DNA of 64,000 nt from Devosia aurantiaca (GCF_011058215.1 NZ_JAALFG010000005.1:1-64000), one strand, 5' to 3'. Counted from the first letter of the stretch, positions 28,972 to 39,497 are shown. The notes: generated from the letters alone by a model not told the origin. Translations and numbers: made by a program.

Positions 28972-30586
28972 GGGTTAAGGTGCCCTGCCCTTTCCATTTC
29001 CTCGGCGATCCAGGCGAGCGGCATATGGCCGTAGCTCAGGAGGTGATCGTGGAAATCGAGCGTGTCGCCCTTCCAGCGCTGGCGCAAGCTCTTGATGCCC
29101 TCGACGCCCAGCCAATACATGAGGCGCGAGCCCGGCAGCATGGAATTTCGGACCACTTCGCCCTCGACGCGGGCAGCGGCAAAGCCGGCCTCGCGGTAAA
29201 AAGCCATGGCTTCCTCGAGGCTCCAGTCGCCTAAATGCAGCTTTATGTCGACAAGAACACTTGCGGCATTGCGGCGCTCGAATTGCTTAAGGAGCAGGAT
29301 TTCGGCTGGGGTGTAGAAGCCCGGAACTTCCATCAGCAGGTCTTCGACATAGCAGGCCCAGCCTTCGATCAGCGTGCCTGAGCCGAGAAAGGCTAGACCC
29401 AGGGCGCAATCGGTGCCGGCGATACGCGCCAGACGCGACTTCGCCGCACGGGCGCGGGTGTTTTGCGTGTGATGGCCGATGCTGCCGTGGTGCACGGCAT
29501 GGATGGTCTTGACCATGGCGGTGTTGTTGGCGCGCAAAAACGCACACTCATCATCGCCGGGCGGGGTAACCCAATAAACGCTGCCGGCGTCGGGATTGAG
29601 GCCGGGGGCGAGCGATAGAACAGGAAATAGAGCGGCTGGCTGATCTTGCGGAAGCACGGCGCCATCCAGCGATAGTCGAGGTCGTATTCCTGCGCCGGAG
29701 TGACGAGCGCGGCGCCCTGGGCGATAGCGCGGACATCCCACTCCATGTAGCTGTCGAAAACCTCTTCGGCGTCCGACGGGTGGATGTCGGCAAGTCCGGC
29801 GATGATCTCCGCCGCCGAACGGCTGGGGTCGATGGCGCGCGCCATCTCGGCCATCTCGTCGGCCATCCGCTTGTAGGCAGCTTCTGCCATGTCGACGGCT
29901 TCGCGTGGAGACATGGGGAGGCCGTGAATTTCGGCCATAAGCTGGGTAAGATAGGCCTCGCCACACGCCGGATCGGCATCGGGCTGGGTGTCGAGTGCGG
30001 CAGCGAAGGCTTCGAAGGCGTCGGCAGCCTGGCGCGCGGGCTCGGCCCAGTCGTCGGCAAATTCTTCGTGCAGCTTTATGTCGGTGCGCAGGAAACCGGC
30101 CATGGCCGTTGCTTCCTTTTGCGCGCGCTTGACCCAGCCTTGGGTGGCCGGCACGCTGTCGAGGCATTCGATGGCCGCGCGGAGGAAAGTGCCGATGCCG
30201 TTTAGCCGCGCGATCAGCGCCGCGTGACGGATCGGCATGGATTGCGGCAGCAGAAGTGAAATGATGGAGAACGCCGCTTCTCCCGAATACCAGGCGGGGT
30301 TATGGAGCCGTGGCCGTGTTCCGGCTGCAAGCCGCTGCATCCGAAGTTCGGCCAGCATCATGCGCCGGTCGAGCCGGTCGCCCAGGTCCTGTGGTTCTTC
30401 GCTTGCTTCCAAGCGGACGAGAAGATCGTCGATCTCGGCAATCTCTTCATTGAGCGTTTCGGGCCCGGCCGGCGGCAATTCGCTATCATGGGCCTTGTCG
30501 CCCATGAAGGTCGCATCGACCGGACGGAAGCGCCAGTGATGGGCGAGGAAGTCGTCGACCAGCGCCGGATCGTAAGAAACCGTCAT
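28968..30586 (-). CDS. DUF885 family protein (metallopeptidase-like), first copy, altered metal motif, one frameshift
   Basis: About 540 aa, the normal size of DUF885, a helical family thought to contain zinc-dependent peptidase-like enzymes. The family motif HExxPGHH appears here as HHGSIGHHTQ at about residue 390; the usual Glu is His, while the downstream EGWACYVEDL segment is kept. A deletion in a C-run (five C, six expected) at about 29606 splits the frame between YFLFYRSP and GLNPDAGSVYWVTPP. It overlaps both neighbours by 4 bp. Its partner is the shorter DUF885 protein at 32792-33975. A role in processing imported peptides is inferred from context only. Confidence 0.8.
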
Positions 30587-31698
30587 GCGTGTCTGCCCGG
30601 CAGGTCGACCCAGCGGCGCTCGAAATGCGCCTTGATAATCGCATCAACAATTTCCTGGCTCTTGGCGCCGTCGAAGAAGGTGCATTCCTGCGGGCGGTCC
30701 TCGAGGATTTCATCGACGAAATGACGGACGAGATTGCGATAATAGAGTTCGGGCCAAGGCGTATTGAGCGTCGTGCCCGGCGGCAGGGCTTCGGGGCCGA
30801 CATCGTAGGGGATGAACTCGACGGCTTCGGCCTTTGCGATCTTGAGGGTTTCGGCGGTGCCGAACTCAGAGATCAGCCGGGCAACGGCGGCGCCCTTCGA
30901 GCCATAGACGCGAATTTCGACGCCGGGATAATTGCCCACGGCCACATAGGAAGTCTGGAGGAGACCCTGCGCGCCGTTGGCATATTCGACCAGCGCGACA
31001 GCGCCGTCTTCGACCTTGATCTTCTGCAGCCCGACTTCACCGCGGACGATACGCTCGGGGATAAAATTCTTCATGGTCGAGGCGACGGAGCCGAATTCGC
31101 CGCCGAGCCAGCGCATCAAGTCGATCAGATGCGAGCCATAGCCGACGATGGAGGCCGGGATCAGAGAATTGCGGTCGACGCCCGGAGTAATCTGGCGTAG
31201 CGGCTCCTGCGGGTCGAGCCACTGTGAATTCTGCTCAAAGCCGTGGATGTGGAAGACTTCGCCCAGCGTGCCGTCATCGATCCACTTCTTGATCTGACGG
31301 ACGGCGGGCGAATAGCGGAAGGTGAAGCCGAGCTTGGTGCGGACGCCCTTGGCATCGGCCTTGGCGGCCGCATCGAATGCCGGCGCGGCTTCAGTGTGGA
31401 GCGGCTTCTCAGAGAGCACATGCTTGCCGCCTTCGATGGCAAGAAGGCTCAGCGGCAGGTGCGTGTGGGTCGGGGTGCAGACGTCGACCATCTGCACGTC
31501 CGGATCGGCGATGAGCTTTTCTGGGTCGGTATAGACTTTCCTCGCCCCGTACTTCTCACCCATGGCCTTGGCGCGATCGGGATCGAGATCGCAGACGGCG
31601 ATCAGGTCGACGCGTTCATGCGCCTTGTAGCCGGGAAGGTGCGCCTTGTCGGCCCAGGTATGCGCGCCAATAAGGCCGACGCCTAGTTTAGTGCTCAT
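30583..31698 (-). CDS. Gfo/Idh/MocA family oxidoreductase
   Basis: A 371-aa NAD(P)-dependent dehydrogenase. The N-terminal Rossmann domain (KLGVGLIGAHTWADKAHLPGY) has the modified glycine motif of the family, SEKPLHTEA is the conserved Glu-Lys-Pro, and the C-terminal alpha/beta domain carries catalytic-region YGSHLIDLMRWLGGEF. Family members oxidise sugars, inositols or related polyols. Here the gene is part of the LysR-adjacent peptide operon, overlapping both neighbours by 4 bp, so the substrate may be a degradation product of the imported compound. The exact reaction cannot be assigned. Confidence 0.88.
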   Translation of the reverse strand: MSTKLGVGLIGAHTWADKAHLPGYKAHERVDLIAVCDLDPDRAKAMGEKYGARKVYTDPEKLIADPDVQMVDVCTPTHTHLPLSLLAIEGGKHVLSEKPLHTEAAPAFDAAAKADAKGVRTKLGFTFRYSPAVRQIKKWIDDGTLGEVFHIHGFEQNSQWLDPQEPLRQITPGVDRNSLIPASIVGYGSHLIDLMRWLGGEFGSVASTMKNFIPERIVRGEVGLQKIKVEDGAVALVEYANGAQGLLQTSYVAVGNYPGVEIRVYGSKGAAVARLISEFGTAETLKIAKAEAVEFIPYDVGPEALPPGTTLNTPWPELYYRNLVRHFVDEILEDRPQECTFFDGAKSQEIVDAIIKAHFERRWVDLPGRHA

Positions 31699-32777
31699 GG
31701 CAGGGTCTTTCCGATCTCGGCCGCATAGGCTTCAAGTTCATCATAGTTGTGGAAGCCGAGCTGGCGCTTGCCGTCTTCGATCTCGTAGATCATGCCGACC
31801 ATCTTCTCGTTGAGACGGGTATCGGCACCGGCCTTCTTGCCAAACTCGATGAGCTTACCGGCAAAGGCGCGGGTCTCGGACGGGCGCTTGCGATAAACGA
31901 TATCCCACCAGATACCCGAACCCTTCTTCTTGAAATTGTGGGTCGGCTTGTTGTCCTGGTCCTTCTTGAGGAGCCAGATGGCGTGGTCGATATTGGCGAG
32001 GAGTTTCTTGGTGTCCTCGGCCGTCTTCACGCGATAATTAGCTGGATCGAAGAAGTCGAAGGCCTGGATGTCGATGTTGTTGGCATCGGCGATTTCGAGG
32101 GCTTCCTTAACTACGGCACCGGCGAGGCGGGCATAGCGCTCGACGCCAAGCGTGTCGCGAATCTTGGCATCCGCCAGCGCAGAGAAGACGACTTGGGCGG
32201 AGTAAACTTCCTTGGCCCAGATCTGACCCCAGATACGGTCCGAATACTGAACCTCGGTCAGGGCCGAGAGCGCATCGCCGATCTCCTTGAGCCGCGGCGT
32301 CATCTCGCCGCTGAGTTCACCGAGCTGGATGGGGCCTTCGTGGACGAATTCGATGTATCCGGGATCAACCAGCGCACCGCCATAGTTGGGAATAGAGCCG
32401 ATCACGATGTCCTTGCCCGGCAGGCCGGCTTCGTCGAGCAGCGCCACCATGTCGGGCTCGTTGAAGCCGTTCTGGTAGGAAACGACGGCGCTGTCCGCTT
32501 TCAACAGCGGCACGATTTGCTTCAGGGCCTCGAGCGTGTGCTGCGACTTGGTCGCGATCAGCACGACGCCGAGATCGCCCGAAAGCTGATCTGGGGTCGC
32601 AGCCTTGACCTTGACGTTGAGATCGCCGCGGACGCCGTCGATGGTCATGCCGTTGGCGTTAAGGGCATCGACATGTTCTTTCCAGCGATCGACGAGCAGC
32701 ACGTCATGGCCGGCTTTGGTCATGTAGGCGCCGGCCAGACCGCCAATGGCGCCGGCACCGATAATGGTGAACTTCAT
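31695..32777 (-). CDS. ketopantoate reductase (ApbA/PanE) family oxidoreductase
   Basis: A 360-aa protein with the NADP-binding motif MKFTIIGAGAIGGLAGAYM, VLIATKSQHTLEALKQI and VSYQNGFNE, the ApbA/PanE pattern, and a helical C-terminal domain longer than that of E. coli PanE (about 300 aa). The extra length and the catabolic operon argue against a pantothenate role; it more likely reduces or oxidises a 2-keto or 2-hydroxy acid from the imported substrate. It is encoded 14 bp after the DUF885 gene and overlaps the Gfo/Idh/MocA gene by 4 bp. Confidence 0.85.
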   Translation of the reverse strand: MKFTIIGAGAIGGLAGAYMTKAGHDVLLVDRWKEHVDALNANGMTIDGVRGDLNVKVKAATPDQLSGDLGVVLIATKSQHTLEALKQIVPLLKADSAVVSYQNGFNEPDMVALLDEAGLPGKDIVIGSIPNYGGALVDPGYIEFVHEGPIQLGELSGEMTPRLKEIGDALSALTEVQYSDRIWGQIWAKEVYSAQVVFSALADAKIRDTLGVERYARLAGAVVKEALEIADANNIDIQAFDFFDPANYRVKTAEDTKKLLANIDHAIWLLKKDQDNKPTHNFKKKGSGIWWDIVYRKRPSETRAFAGKLIEFGKKAGADTRLNEKMVGMIYEIEDGKRQLGFHNYDELEAYAAEIGKTLP

Positions 32778-32791
32778 TGGCCTGAACCTTC

Positions 32792-33975
32792 TTAGTTGGC
32801 GACCTGGGGGAACATCGAAAGGCTCTCGGGCGAGTTCGCATAGGAGTAGAGTGCCTTGATGAAGGCTGGGCGCTCGCGTCGGTCACGCGCTCGCGCACCT
32901 TGCGGACGATCTCGTTGCCCGCCCAATAGGAGGAGATGAAGGGACCGCGGAACGGGTGGGCGGCCATGCGCAGGCGCCCCTGTACCCAGGCTTCCTGGCC
33001 CATGGCGGTGGTGCGGAGGTAATTGGCGACGTCTTCGCGCGGTACGCCATCGACCATCAGCATCCAGGCGGCGCTGGTCTGGGCGGCAGAACGGACACGG
33101 CGCAGCTCGATGTGGATCGCGTCATCGTCGTCTTCGACGAAATCGATCAGGTGTACGCCCTGGTCGCCAATGCCTTCCTGAACGCAGCCAGTGATGGCGT
33201 CGGTGGTGATGAGGAGCGCGTCCGCGGGCGCTTCGCCGGCAGCGACGGCAGCCTTGGTCGAAAGCAGCTGGGTCGAGTGACCAGGATAGACTTCGTGGCA
33301 GACCAGGTGCTTCAGCGCAGCGCGGGTGAAGCTCAGGTCAAAATTGAGGTCCATCTTGCCTTCGTTGAAGGAGCAGCGGGCGGTGTAGAACATGCCGCGG
33401 ACCGGGTTGAGCACCATGTCATAATCGCCAGTGTCGAAGATCATGGCGTCGGTCTTGGCCTTGGCCTGCGCCATCAGTTCGCGGAACACCGTCTCCACCT
33501 GCTCTGCAGGCACGGCGCGTGCTTCTTCCCAGGCCGCGACGCGCTCGCCGAGCGAGCCATTGACGAAGCCGGAGCGCTTGAGAACCGCGTCGAGTTTGGC
33601 GAGGGCATCTTCGATGACCGCTTCGTCCTCACGCCCGGCAGGGGCGCCCACGAGTTGGGTGACCTTTTCCTCAAAGCTGGGGCTTGCGCCGGCCAGCATC
33701 TTGGTGGCGGTGCGGACCGAACGGATCATGCCTTCGAGAAAGACCTTGCGCGGGCCCGCTTCGAGCTTGGCGGCCTCTGCGGCTACCGTATCGAGATCGG
33801 TCTTGATCGCGTCGACATTGTCGTATTGGCGCGCCGAAACAGTGTCGGCGCCCAGGTAGATCGGCACCAGGCCTTCGCCGCCCAGAAGGCTGCTGTCTGC
33901 CGGCTGGCGGCGCTCATAGGCATCGATGCCCATGGTGATGGAAGTGAGGTCGCGACCGATCTCGAAGGAATTCAT
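32792..33975 (-). CDS. DUF885 family protein, second (shorter) copy with intact HExxxGH motif (one frameshift)
   Basis: About 394 aa, shorter than the other copy in this operon. The conserved metal-site motif is intact, CHEVYPGHSTQLLSTK at about residue 235, with QEGIGDQGVHLIDF downstream. A missing base at about 32877, after VRERVTDA, shifts the frame. The restored C-terminus reads ERPAFIKALYSYANSP...MFPQVAN with a stop at 32792, 14 bp before the next start. Start 33975 is the Met of MNSFEIGRDL, 11 bp after the VOC gene stop. Possible peptidase or amidase; activity unproven. Confidence 0.82.
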
Positions 33976-33986
33976 GGCACCAAAAC

Positions 33987-34397
33987 TCAGTGTTCGAAGA
34001 TGGCGTCGGGGTTGCGGAAGGACTTGAATTCCATCGCATTGCCGGACGGATCGAGAAGAAAGAACGTGCCCTGCTCGCCCGGTTCGCCTTCGAAGCGGAT
34101 CTTGGGTTCCATGACGAAGGGGTAGGATGCGCCGCGCAGGCGGTCGATCAGGCCGTTCCAGGTTTCCCAAGGAAGCACGGCGCCGAAATGGTGCAGCGGC
34201 ACCATGTCATTGCCGACCTTGGACTTGGCGACGGGCTTTGGATCGTTGTTGATATGCGCCGAAAGCTGATGCCCAAAGAAGTCGAAGTCGATCCAGTTCT
34301 CGGCTTCGCGGCCGACCTTGCAGCCGATGACCTCGCCGTAGAACTTTCTTGTGCTTTCTTTGTCCTTCACTGCGAAGGCCATGTGGAATGGGATCAT
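33987..34397 (-). CDS. VOC-family protein (glyoxalase/fosfomycin-resistance/dioxygenase superfamily)
   Basis: A 136-aa single-domain vicinal-oxygen-chelate protein: MIPFHMAFAVKDKESTRKFYGEVIG at the N-terminus supplies the first metal His, PLHHFGAVL the middle ligand region, and FFLLDPSGNAMEFKSF the terminal Glu. Such proteins bind a divalent metal and act as lyases, isomerases or extradiol-type dioxygenases; the substrate is unknown. Start 34397 gives the complete first beta-strand. It is the first gene of the seven-gene minus-strand operon, 128 bp from the divergent LysR gene. Confidence 0.85.
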   Translation of the reverse strand: MIPFHMAFAVKDKESTRKFYGEVIGCKVGREAENWIDFDFFGHQLSAHINNDPKPVAKSKVGNDMVPLHHFGAVLPWETWNGLIDRLRGASYPFVMEPKIRFEGEPGEQGTFFLLDPSGNAMEFKSFRNPDAIFEH

Positions 34398-34525
34398 TTG
34401 GGCGGGTCCAGCCAAGGGGTATGGGTTAGCGCTTTGTCGCGCCTTCTTGAAAAAGCTAGCGGCTTGGCGGCGAGAGGCAAGGCGCATAAAGATTGCCCTT
34501 GCATGACCCTATGGAATGATAATTC

Positions 34526-35416
34526 GTGAAACGACGCGTTCTCCCCTCACTCAACGCATTAAGAACCTTTGAAGCCGTGGCCCGGCACAATTCCTTCACC
34601 CGCGCGGCGGAGGAACTGAACGTCACGCAAAGTGCCGCCAGCCGGCTGGTGCACAGCCTTGAAGAATATCTCGAAGTCCCGCTCTTTACCCGCCGCAGCC
34701 GACGCATCCAGCTGACCGACCAAGGCACCTATTACAGCCGCCTCGTCAGCCGCTCGCTTGATCTTCTGGAAGCAGGAACGGTGGAACTTATGAGCTCGCG
34801 CGCCGGACAGGGCACGCTCTCGGTCGGCATGTTGCCCACCTTCGGGACTCGCTGGCTCCTGCCCCGCCTGCCCTCGTTCCAAAAACTTCATCCCGACATT
34901 TCGGTGAATGTCGTCTCCAGTGACGGCGACCTCGATTTTACTCGCGAACGCATCGATATCGCCATCCGCTTCGGCCATGGCGAATGGAGCGACGCGCTTG
35001 TCGATCCGCTGATGGGCGAGGAAGTGCAGGTCGTCTGCTCGCCGCTTCTGGTCGACCCCGACCGCCCCCTCGACCACCCAAGCGACATCACCCGCTACCG
35101 GCTCATCGAGCACTCCACCCGCCCCCATAGCTGGGAACATTGGTTCCGCTCGGTTGGCGCCGAATTGTCCCCGATCGACTGGGGCCCGCGGCTCGAGCAT
35201 TTCTTCATGATCATCGAAGCGGCCAAGGCAGGCCTCGGCATGGCGCTGCTGCCGACCTTCCTGATCGAGGAAGAACTCCGAACCGGTTCCTTGATCGCAC
35301 CCTTTAAGACCCGGGTTTCCGGGCCGGGCGCCTATTACCTCGTCACGCCGCAAACCAAAGCCGGCCTGCCCCGCGTCACCGCTTTCCGGCGCTGGGTCTT
35401 GGGGCAGCTGGCATGA
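34526..35416 (+). CDS. LysR-family transcriptional regulator (GcvA-like)
   Basis: A 296-aa LysR regulator: winged helix-turn-helix at residues 8-66 (LPSLNALRTFEAVARHNSFT, AAEELNVTQSAASRLVHSLE), then a two-lobed effector domain beginning GTLSVGMLPTFGTRWLLPRL, the GcvA-type pattern. It uses a GTG start at 34526. It is divergent from the VOC-DUF885-reductase-dppDF operon and is its most likely activator, with binding expected in the 34398-34525 gap. The inducer is unknown. Confidence 0.9.
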   Translation: MKRRVLPSLNALRTFEAVARHNSFTRAAEELNVTQSAASRLVHSLEEYLEVPLFTRRSRRIQLTDQGTYYSRLVSRSLDLLEAGTVELMSSRAGQGTLSVGMLPTFGTRWLLPRLPSFQKLHPDISVNVVSSDGDLDFTRERIDIAIRFGHGEWSDALVDPLMGEEVQVVCSPLLVDPDRPLDHPSDITRYRLIEHSTRPHSWEHWFRSVGAELSPIDWGPRLEHFFMIIEAAKAGLGMALLPTFLIEEELRTGSLIAPFKTRVSGPGAYYLVTPQTKAGLPRVTAFRRWVLGQLA

Positions 35417-35544
35417 TTGACAGAACGGCCGGCTCAAACCGGCCGATGCTGCACACAGCAAATCGCACCGCGTTCCAAGCCAGAAACACGGTGACTGCAA
35501 AACTGTAACTGAGGTGAGAAAAACGCGCAAACCCTGGAAAAGGG

Positions 35545-35621
<77 letters not shown>

Positions 35622-35840
35622 AGCGCTTGCGAACAAGTCATCCGCGCAACGTGTGGTCCATGTACTGGCACCCCGGGGGAAGTCAAGCGATGGAACACGA
35701 CAATTTTGCGAAACACTTTTAGGCTGTGGAAAACCCAAAGTTTGCAGACACTAAGGCTGATCTCTTGATGCACCGCGCCAGCTTCGCACCTGGTGCGAAT
35801 TGATCCGGCAGCCCACAGCATTTCGAAGGGAGGAAGGGAA

Positions 35841-35916
<76 letters not shown>

Positions 35917-35984
35917 GTCCGCATGGCGGATCGGAATGTTGCCTGATTAGGGGCACGGCACCTGCCCGTCAACAGCGATTTGCC

Positions 35985-36025
35985 CAAAAACAAATCGGCC
36001 CCGGCGAAATCGCTCAGGGCCGATT
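35985..36025 (-). terminator. Rho-independent terminator of the HU gene
   Basis: A 9-bp stem AATCGGCCC/GGGCCGATT (35993-36025) is followed on the minus strand by TGTTTTTGGG. It begins 23 bp beyond the HU stop codon. Confidence 0.8.
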
Positions 36026-36047
36026 GCTCAGAACAACGTTCGGCAGC

Positions 36048-36323
36048 TTAGCCGTTGATCGCGTCCTTGAGGCCCTTGCCGGGCTTGAACTTGGCCTGGT
36101 TGGAAGCCGGGATCTGGATCTCGGCGCCGGTTGCAGGGTTGCGGCCGGTGGAAGCCTTGCGCTGGGAGACAGCAAAGGTGCCGAAGCCAACCAGACGAAC
36201 TTCTTCGCCGGCCTTCATGGCGTCGGAGATGGCCTCGAACACTGCGTCAACCGCTTCGGCGGCCTGAGCCTTGGTGATCGTAGCCTTGTCGGCAACGACG
36301 CCAACCAGATCGTTTTTGTTCAT
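36048..36323 (-). CDS. HU-family nucleoid DNA-binding protein
   Basis: A 91-aa HU subunit: MNKNDLVGVVADKATITKAQ, EEVRLVGFGTFAVSQRKAS and the DNA-binding arm GRNPATGAEIQIPASNQAKF, with the proline that intercalates into bent DNA. The C-terminus GKGLKDAING is typical of alphaproteobacterial HupB. The gene stands alone, with its own terminator, upstream of tRNA-Val and tRNA-Asp. Confidence 0.95.
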   Translation of the reverse strand: MNKNDLVGVVADKATITKAQAAEAVDAVFEAISDAMKAGEEVRLVGFGTFAVSQRKASTGRNPATGAEIQIPASNQAKFKPGKGLKDAING

Positions 36324-36520
36324 AGCGTTTCCTCACAGTGAATGCCCGCCGTCACTGGCGAACCCAAAACGACGACTTCCTTTTGCGATTCTTCGCAAGA
36401 CGCAAGGAATTCCGGGGTTTTCGGCCCGCAGGGCGGTGTAAAGCTGTTAATGAACCGGAAAAACCGTGATCGCAACCCCGCTTTGCCGGAAAAGCCCGGT
36501 TCTCTGGGGAAAGCTCGGGT

Positions 36521-37726
36521 TTATGCAACGGGCGTGGTGGCCGCAGAGGGACGCGTGCGCCCCATGGCGACGAAGAGTGGCACGACCAGAATATAGATGC
36601 TGATGGCCACGAGCCAGATCGCGCCCGGCCAGCTTGGCCGGAAGGCATGGTAGGTGATGCTGAAAAACAGCGGACCGAATACGGCGGCCAAACTCACGAG
36701 GCTGGCGAGCACGCCTTGAAGCTGCCCCTGCCGATCCTCGCCGACCTGGCGGGTGGTGAGCGATTGCAGTGCCGGAATGCCGATGCCGCCAAGCGCAAAG
36801 ATCGGCGCCATGAGGAAGAGGACGTAGCCCTGCGTCGCAAAGGCCATGGTCAGCATGGCGCCCACTTCGAACAGAACGCCGACGATCAGCGCCCAGCGTT
36901 CGCCCAGTTTAGCGACCGCAGGGCCGGTGACGAAGGCCTGAGCCAGAGCATGGCAAAGGCCCCATGCCGCCAGTGACAGTCCGATGACCGTGCCGTTCCA
37001 AGTGAAGACATCTTCGGAAAAGATCGCCCAGTTGGTCGGGTAGACCGTGCCGACGAAGTTCAGGATCAGGAAGATGCCGATCAGTGGCAGGAGCGGCTTG
37101 AAGCTCAGTGCCCAAGCCAATGGCTTAAAGGGATTGAGGGTCGAGAGGCTGAACCTTGCCTCCCGCTGGCCGGGGCGCGATTCCGGCAAGACAAAAAGCG
37201 CGAGGCCAAAGTTGAGACCATTGAGCAGCGCGGCGCAAAGGAATGGAGCGCGGACCCAGATGTCGCCGAGAATGCCGCCGAGCACCGGGCCAATGATAAA
37301 GCCGATGCCGAACATGGCATGGAAGTAGCCGAAGCGCTTGGCGCGCTGGTCCTCGTCGGAAATGTCGGTGATATAGGCGGTCGCGACGGCCATGTTGTTG
37401 GCGCTGGTGATGCCGGCAATGGCGCGGCCGATCACCAGGAGCCAGAGATGGGGCGCGAAGGCCATGACAATATAGTCGATGGCAGCGCCGGCCAGCGACA
37501 CGAGCAGAACGGGGCGGCGGCCGAAGCGGTCGCTCAGGACGCCAAGAATAGGTGAGAACAGGAACTGGCAGGCAGCATAAAGCGCCAGCATGATGCCGAG
37601 CAGTGTGGCGATGTCGCTGGTGTGGCCCACCTCGCGGAGCAGCGCCGGGAGGATCGGAAAGACCAGACCGATGCCGATGGCGTCGAGCATGACCGCGGCC
37701 AGGATGACGATCAGGGCTTTGTTCAT
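36521..37726 (-). CDS. TetA-like MFS transporter (drug:H+ antiporter family)
   Basis: A 401-aa, 12-helix major facilitator with clear resemblance to class A tetracycline antiporters: LIVILAAVMLDAIGIGLVFPILP in helix 1, motif A as LSDRFGRRPVLLVSLAGAAIDY, and GPVLGGILGD in helix 5. RQVGEDRQGQLQGVLASL in the second half also follows TetA(A). No TetR repressor or mobile element is nearby, so it is a resident chromosomal pump whose substrate need not be tetracycline. ATG at 37726 has GGAG about 9 bp upstream. Confidence 0.85.
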   Translation of the reverse strand: MNKALIVILAAVMLDAIGIGLVFPILPALLREVGHTSDIATLLGIMLALYAACQFLFSPILGVLSDRFGRRPVLLVSLAGAAIDYIVMAFAPHLWLLVIGRAIAGITSANNMAVATAYITDISDEDQRAKRFGYFHAMFGIGFIIGPVLGGILGDIWVRAPFLCAALLNGLNFGLALFVLPESRPGQREARFSLSTLNPFKPLAWALSFKPLLPLIGIFLILNFVGTVYPTNWAIFSEDVFTWNGTVIGLSLAAWGLCHALAQAFVTGPAVAKLGERWALIVGVLFEVGAMLTMAFATQGYVLFLMAPIFALGGIGIPALQSLTTRQVGEDRQGQLQGVLASLVSLAAVFGPLFFSITYHAFRPSWPGAIWLVAISIYILVVPLFVAMGRTRPSAATTPVA

Positions 37727-37844
37727 CTTCTGGCTCCGGGGATGCGGGCGCATGGTGTAGAAGGCTTGCGCAGGAACGGCAATATGGGGCGTCGCTGACA
37801 AAGAATGGCAGCAAGGCATCCCGGAAGCGCAGCTTCGGGTCAGA

Positions 37845-39323
37845 TTATGCCAGGCGCAAAGCGCGGGGTATAAGGTCGGGCAGATCCTCGCTGAGCATGC
37901 CGGGACCACCGAACTGGTTGGCAGCCTCGGCATGGAGCCAGACCGCAGCGGAGGCTGCTTCAAAGGGCTGCATGCCCTGCGCCAGAAGCCCGGCGATCAT
38001 GCCTGCCAGCACATCCCCTGCCCCGGCCGTCCCAAGCCAGGACGGCGCATTGTCGTTGATGGCGGCTCGTCCGTCCGGGACAGCGATCACCGTATCGCTG
38101 CCCTTGAGCACGATAAAGGCGCCGGAGCGCTCGGCGGCGGTTCTGGCGCGGGAAAGCTTGTCGCCTTCGAGGTCACCAAAAAGGCGCTTGAACTCGCCTT
38201 CATGCGGCGTCAGCACGCTTGGTTTTTCAGAATTCTTGATGGCGGCAAAAAGAACCTCCGGCTCGTCGGCAAAGCTCGTGAGCGCGTCGGCATCCAAAAC
38301 CGCTGCGACCCTGGAGTCTAAAGCCGACCGCACATTGAGCGCCGTGGCTTCGCCAATACCCGCAGCAGGGCCGATCACGACCGCGCCGATCTTCTTCTCG
38401 GCAAGGAATTCAGCGAGCGCGCTGGGCTGGGCGATTTCCCGAAGCATGATGGCCGTGACATGGGCCGCATGCACCAGGAGGGCATCGCGTTCGCCCACAA
38501 GGGTGACGAGGCCCGCCCCGGTGCGAAAGGCGCCAAGGGCCGAAAGGCGCGCCGCTCCCGTCTGCAACGCATTGCCCGAAACGACCACGACATGGCCGCG
38601 GTCGAACTTGTGGCCGTCTTGATGCGGTTGGGGAAGCGCCCAAAGTCCGGGACCGTTGCGCCAGGTTTGAGCGTCGATGGTCTCGAGCACAGTCTCCGGC
38701 AGTCCGATGTCGGCGACGATCAACTCGCCGCAGTTTATGCGTCCGGGAAGCAGCAGATGGCCGGGCTTGCGGCGAAAAAAGGTGACCGTCGTCGTGGCTC
38801 TGACCGCAACGCCACGCTGTTCGCCGCTGGCACCATCGATGCCGCTGGGAATGTCGACGCTGACGATCGGCAGAGCAGATTGGTTTGCCTTTTCGATGAC
38901 GCTAGCGAAGCGCCCGGAAACCTCCCGATCAAGGCCCGCGCCGAGCATGGCATCGACAATGAGGTCGTAGCCGGCGAAGGCGATATTGTCCCCGTTGCCG
39001 ATGGTGCCAGCGTACCGCGCCGCCATGGTCGCGGCATCGCCTTTGAGCGAAGCCTGATCGGCCAGAAGGTGCAGGTCGACGTGCCACCCCTGCTCGGCCA
39101 GCAAACGGCCAACAACAAAGCCGTCGCCGCCATTATTGCCGGGCCCGCAGAGGATCGCCACCCTGCCCTTTTTAAAGCGACTGGTGATGGCGCTGGCGAC
39201 CGCGGCACCAGCCCGTTCCATCAAGTCGATCAACGGCACGCCGTGTTCGGTCGCCAGCCGGTCGGCTTGGACCATCTCCTTGGGCGTGAGCAGAATTTGG
39301 GCTTTTGCATTCGCTTGGGTCAT
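37845..39323 (-). CDS. nnr: bifunctional NAD(P)HX epimerase / ADP-dependent NAD(P)HX dehydratase
   Basis: Repairs hydrated NADH and NADPH. The N-terminal YjeF domain (epimerase) shows [34 protein letters not shown] and VDIPSGIDG. The C-terminal ribokinase-like dehydratase domain (from about residue 235) shows [14 protein letters not shown] and the nucleotide-site [20 protein letters not shown]. Length 492 aa fits the fused bacterial form. Start 39323 is the first ATG before the epimerase domain. It appears to be a single gene. Confidence 0.93.
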   Translation of the reverse strand: MTQANAKAQILLTPKEMVQADRLATEHGVPLIDLMERAGAAVASAITSRFKKGRVAILCGPGNNGGDGFVVGRLLAEQGWHVDLHLLADQASLKGDAATMAARYAGTIGNGDNIAFAGYDLIVDAMLGAGLDREVSGRFASVIEKANQSALPIVSVDIPSGIDGASGEQRGVAVRATTTVTFFRRKPGHLLLPGRINCGELIVADIGLPETVLETIDAQTWRNGPGLWALPQPHQDGHKFDRGHVVVVSGNALQTGAARLSALGAFRTGAGLVTLVGERDALLVHAAHVTAIMLREIAQPSALAEFLAEKKIGAVVIGPAAGIGEATALNVRSALDSRVAAVLDADALTSFADEPEVLFAAIKNSEKPSVLTPHEGEFKRLFGDLEGDKLSRARTAAERSGAFIVLKGSDTVIAVPDGRAAINDNAPSWLGTAGAGDVLAGMIAGLLAQGMQPFEAASAAVWLHAEAANQFGGPGMLSEDLPDLIPRALRLA

Positions 39324-39497
39324 TAGCGCACCATATCTTCGTCGAAGCAAAATGCACTTGGGCGGCAATGGTCACGCCAAAGGACGGTCTTATAGAGATT
39401 TTTACCTAAACGCGTTTTTACTGAGGACATCGGGGAATGTCCGAGCAGATCAGCCAGGGTAACTGGCAGGTGCGAAGACGGTGAGGAGCGTCGTGCC

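Noticed and set aside
36521-37726. Acquired tetracycline-resistance gene
   Set aside because: It resembles TetA(A) but has no tetR, no mobile element nearby and no compositional contrast; a resident MFS pump is the safer reading.
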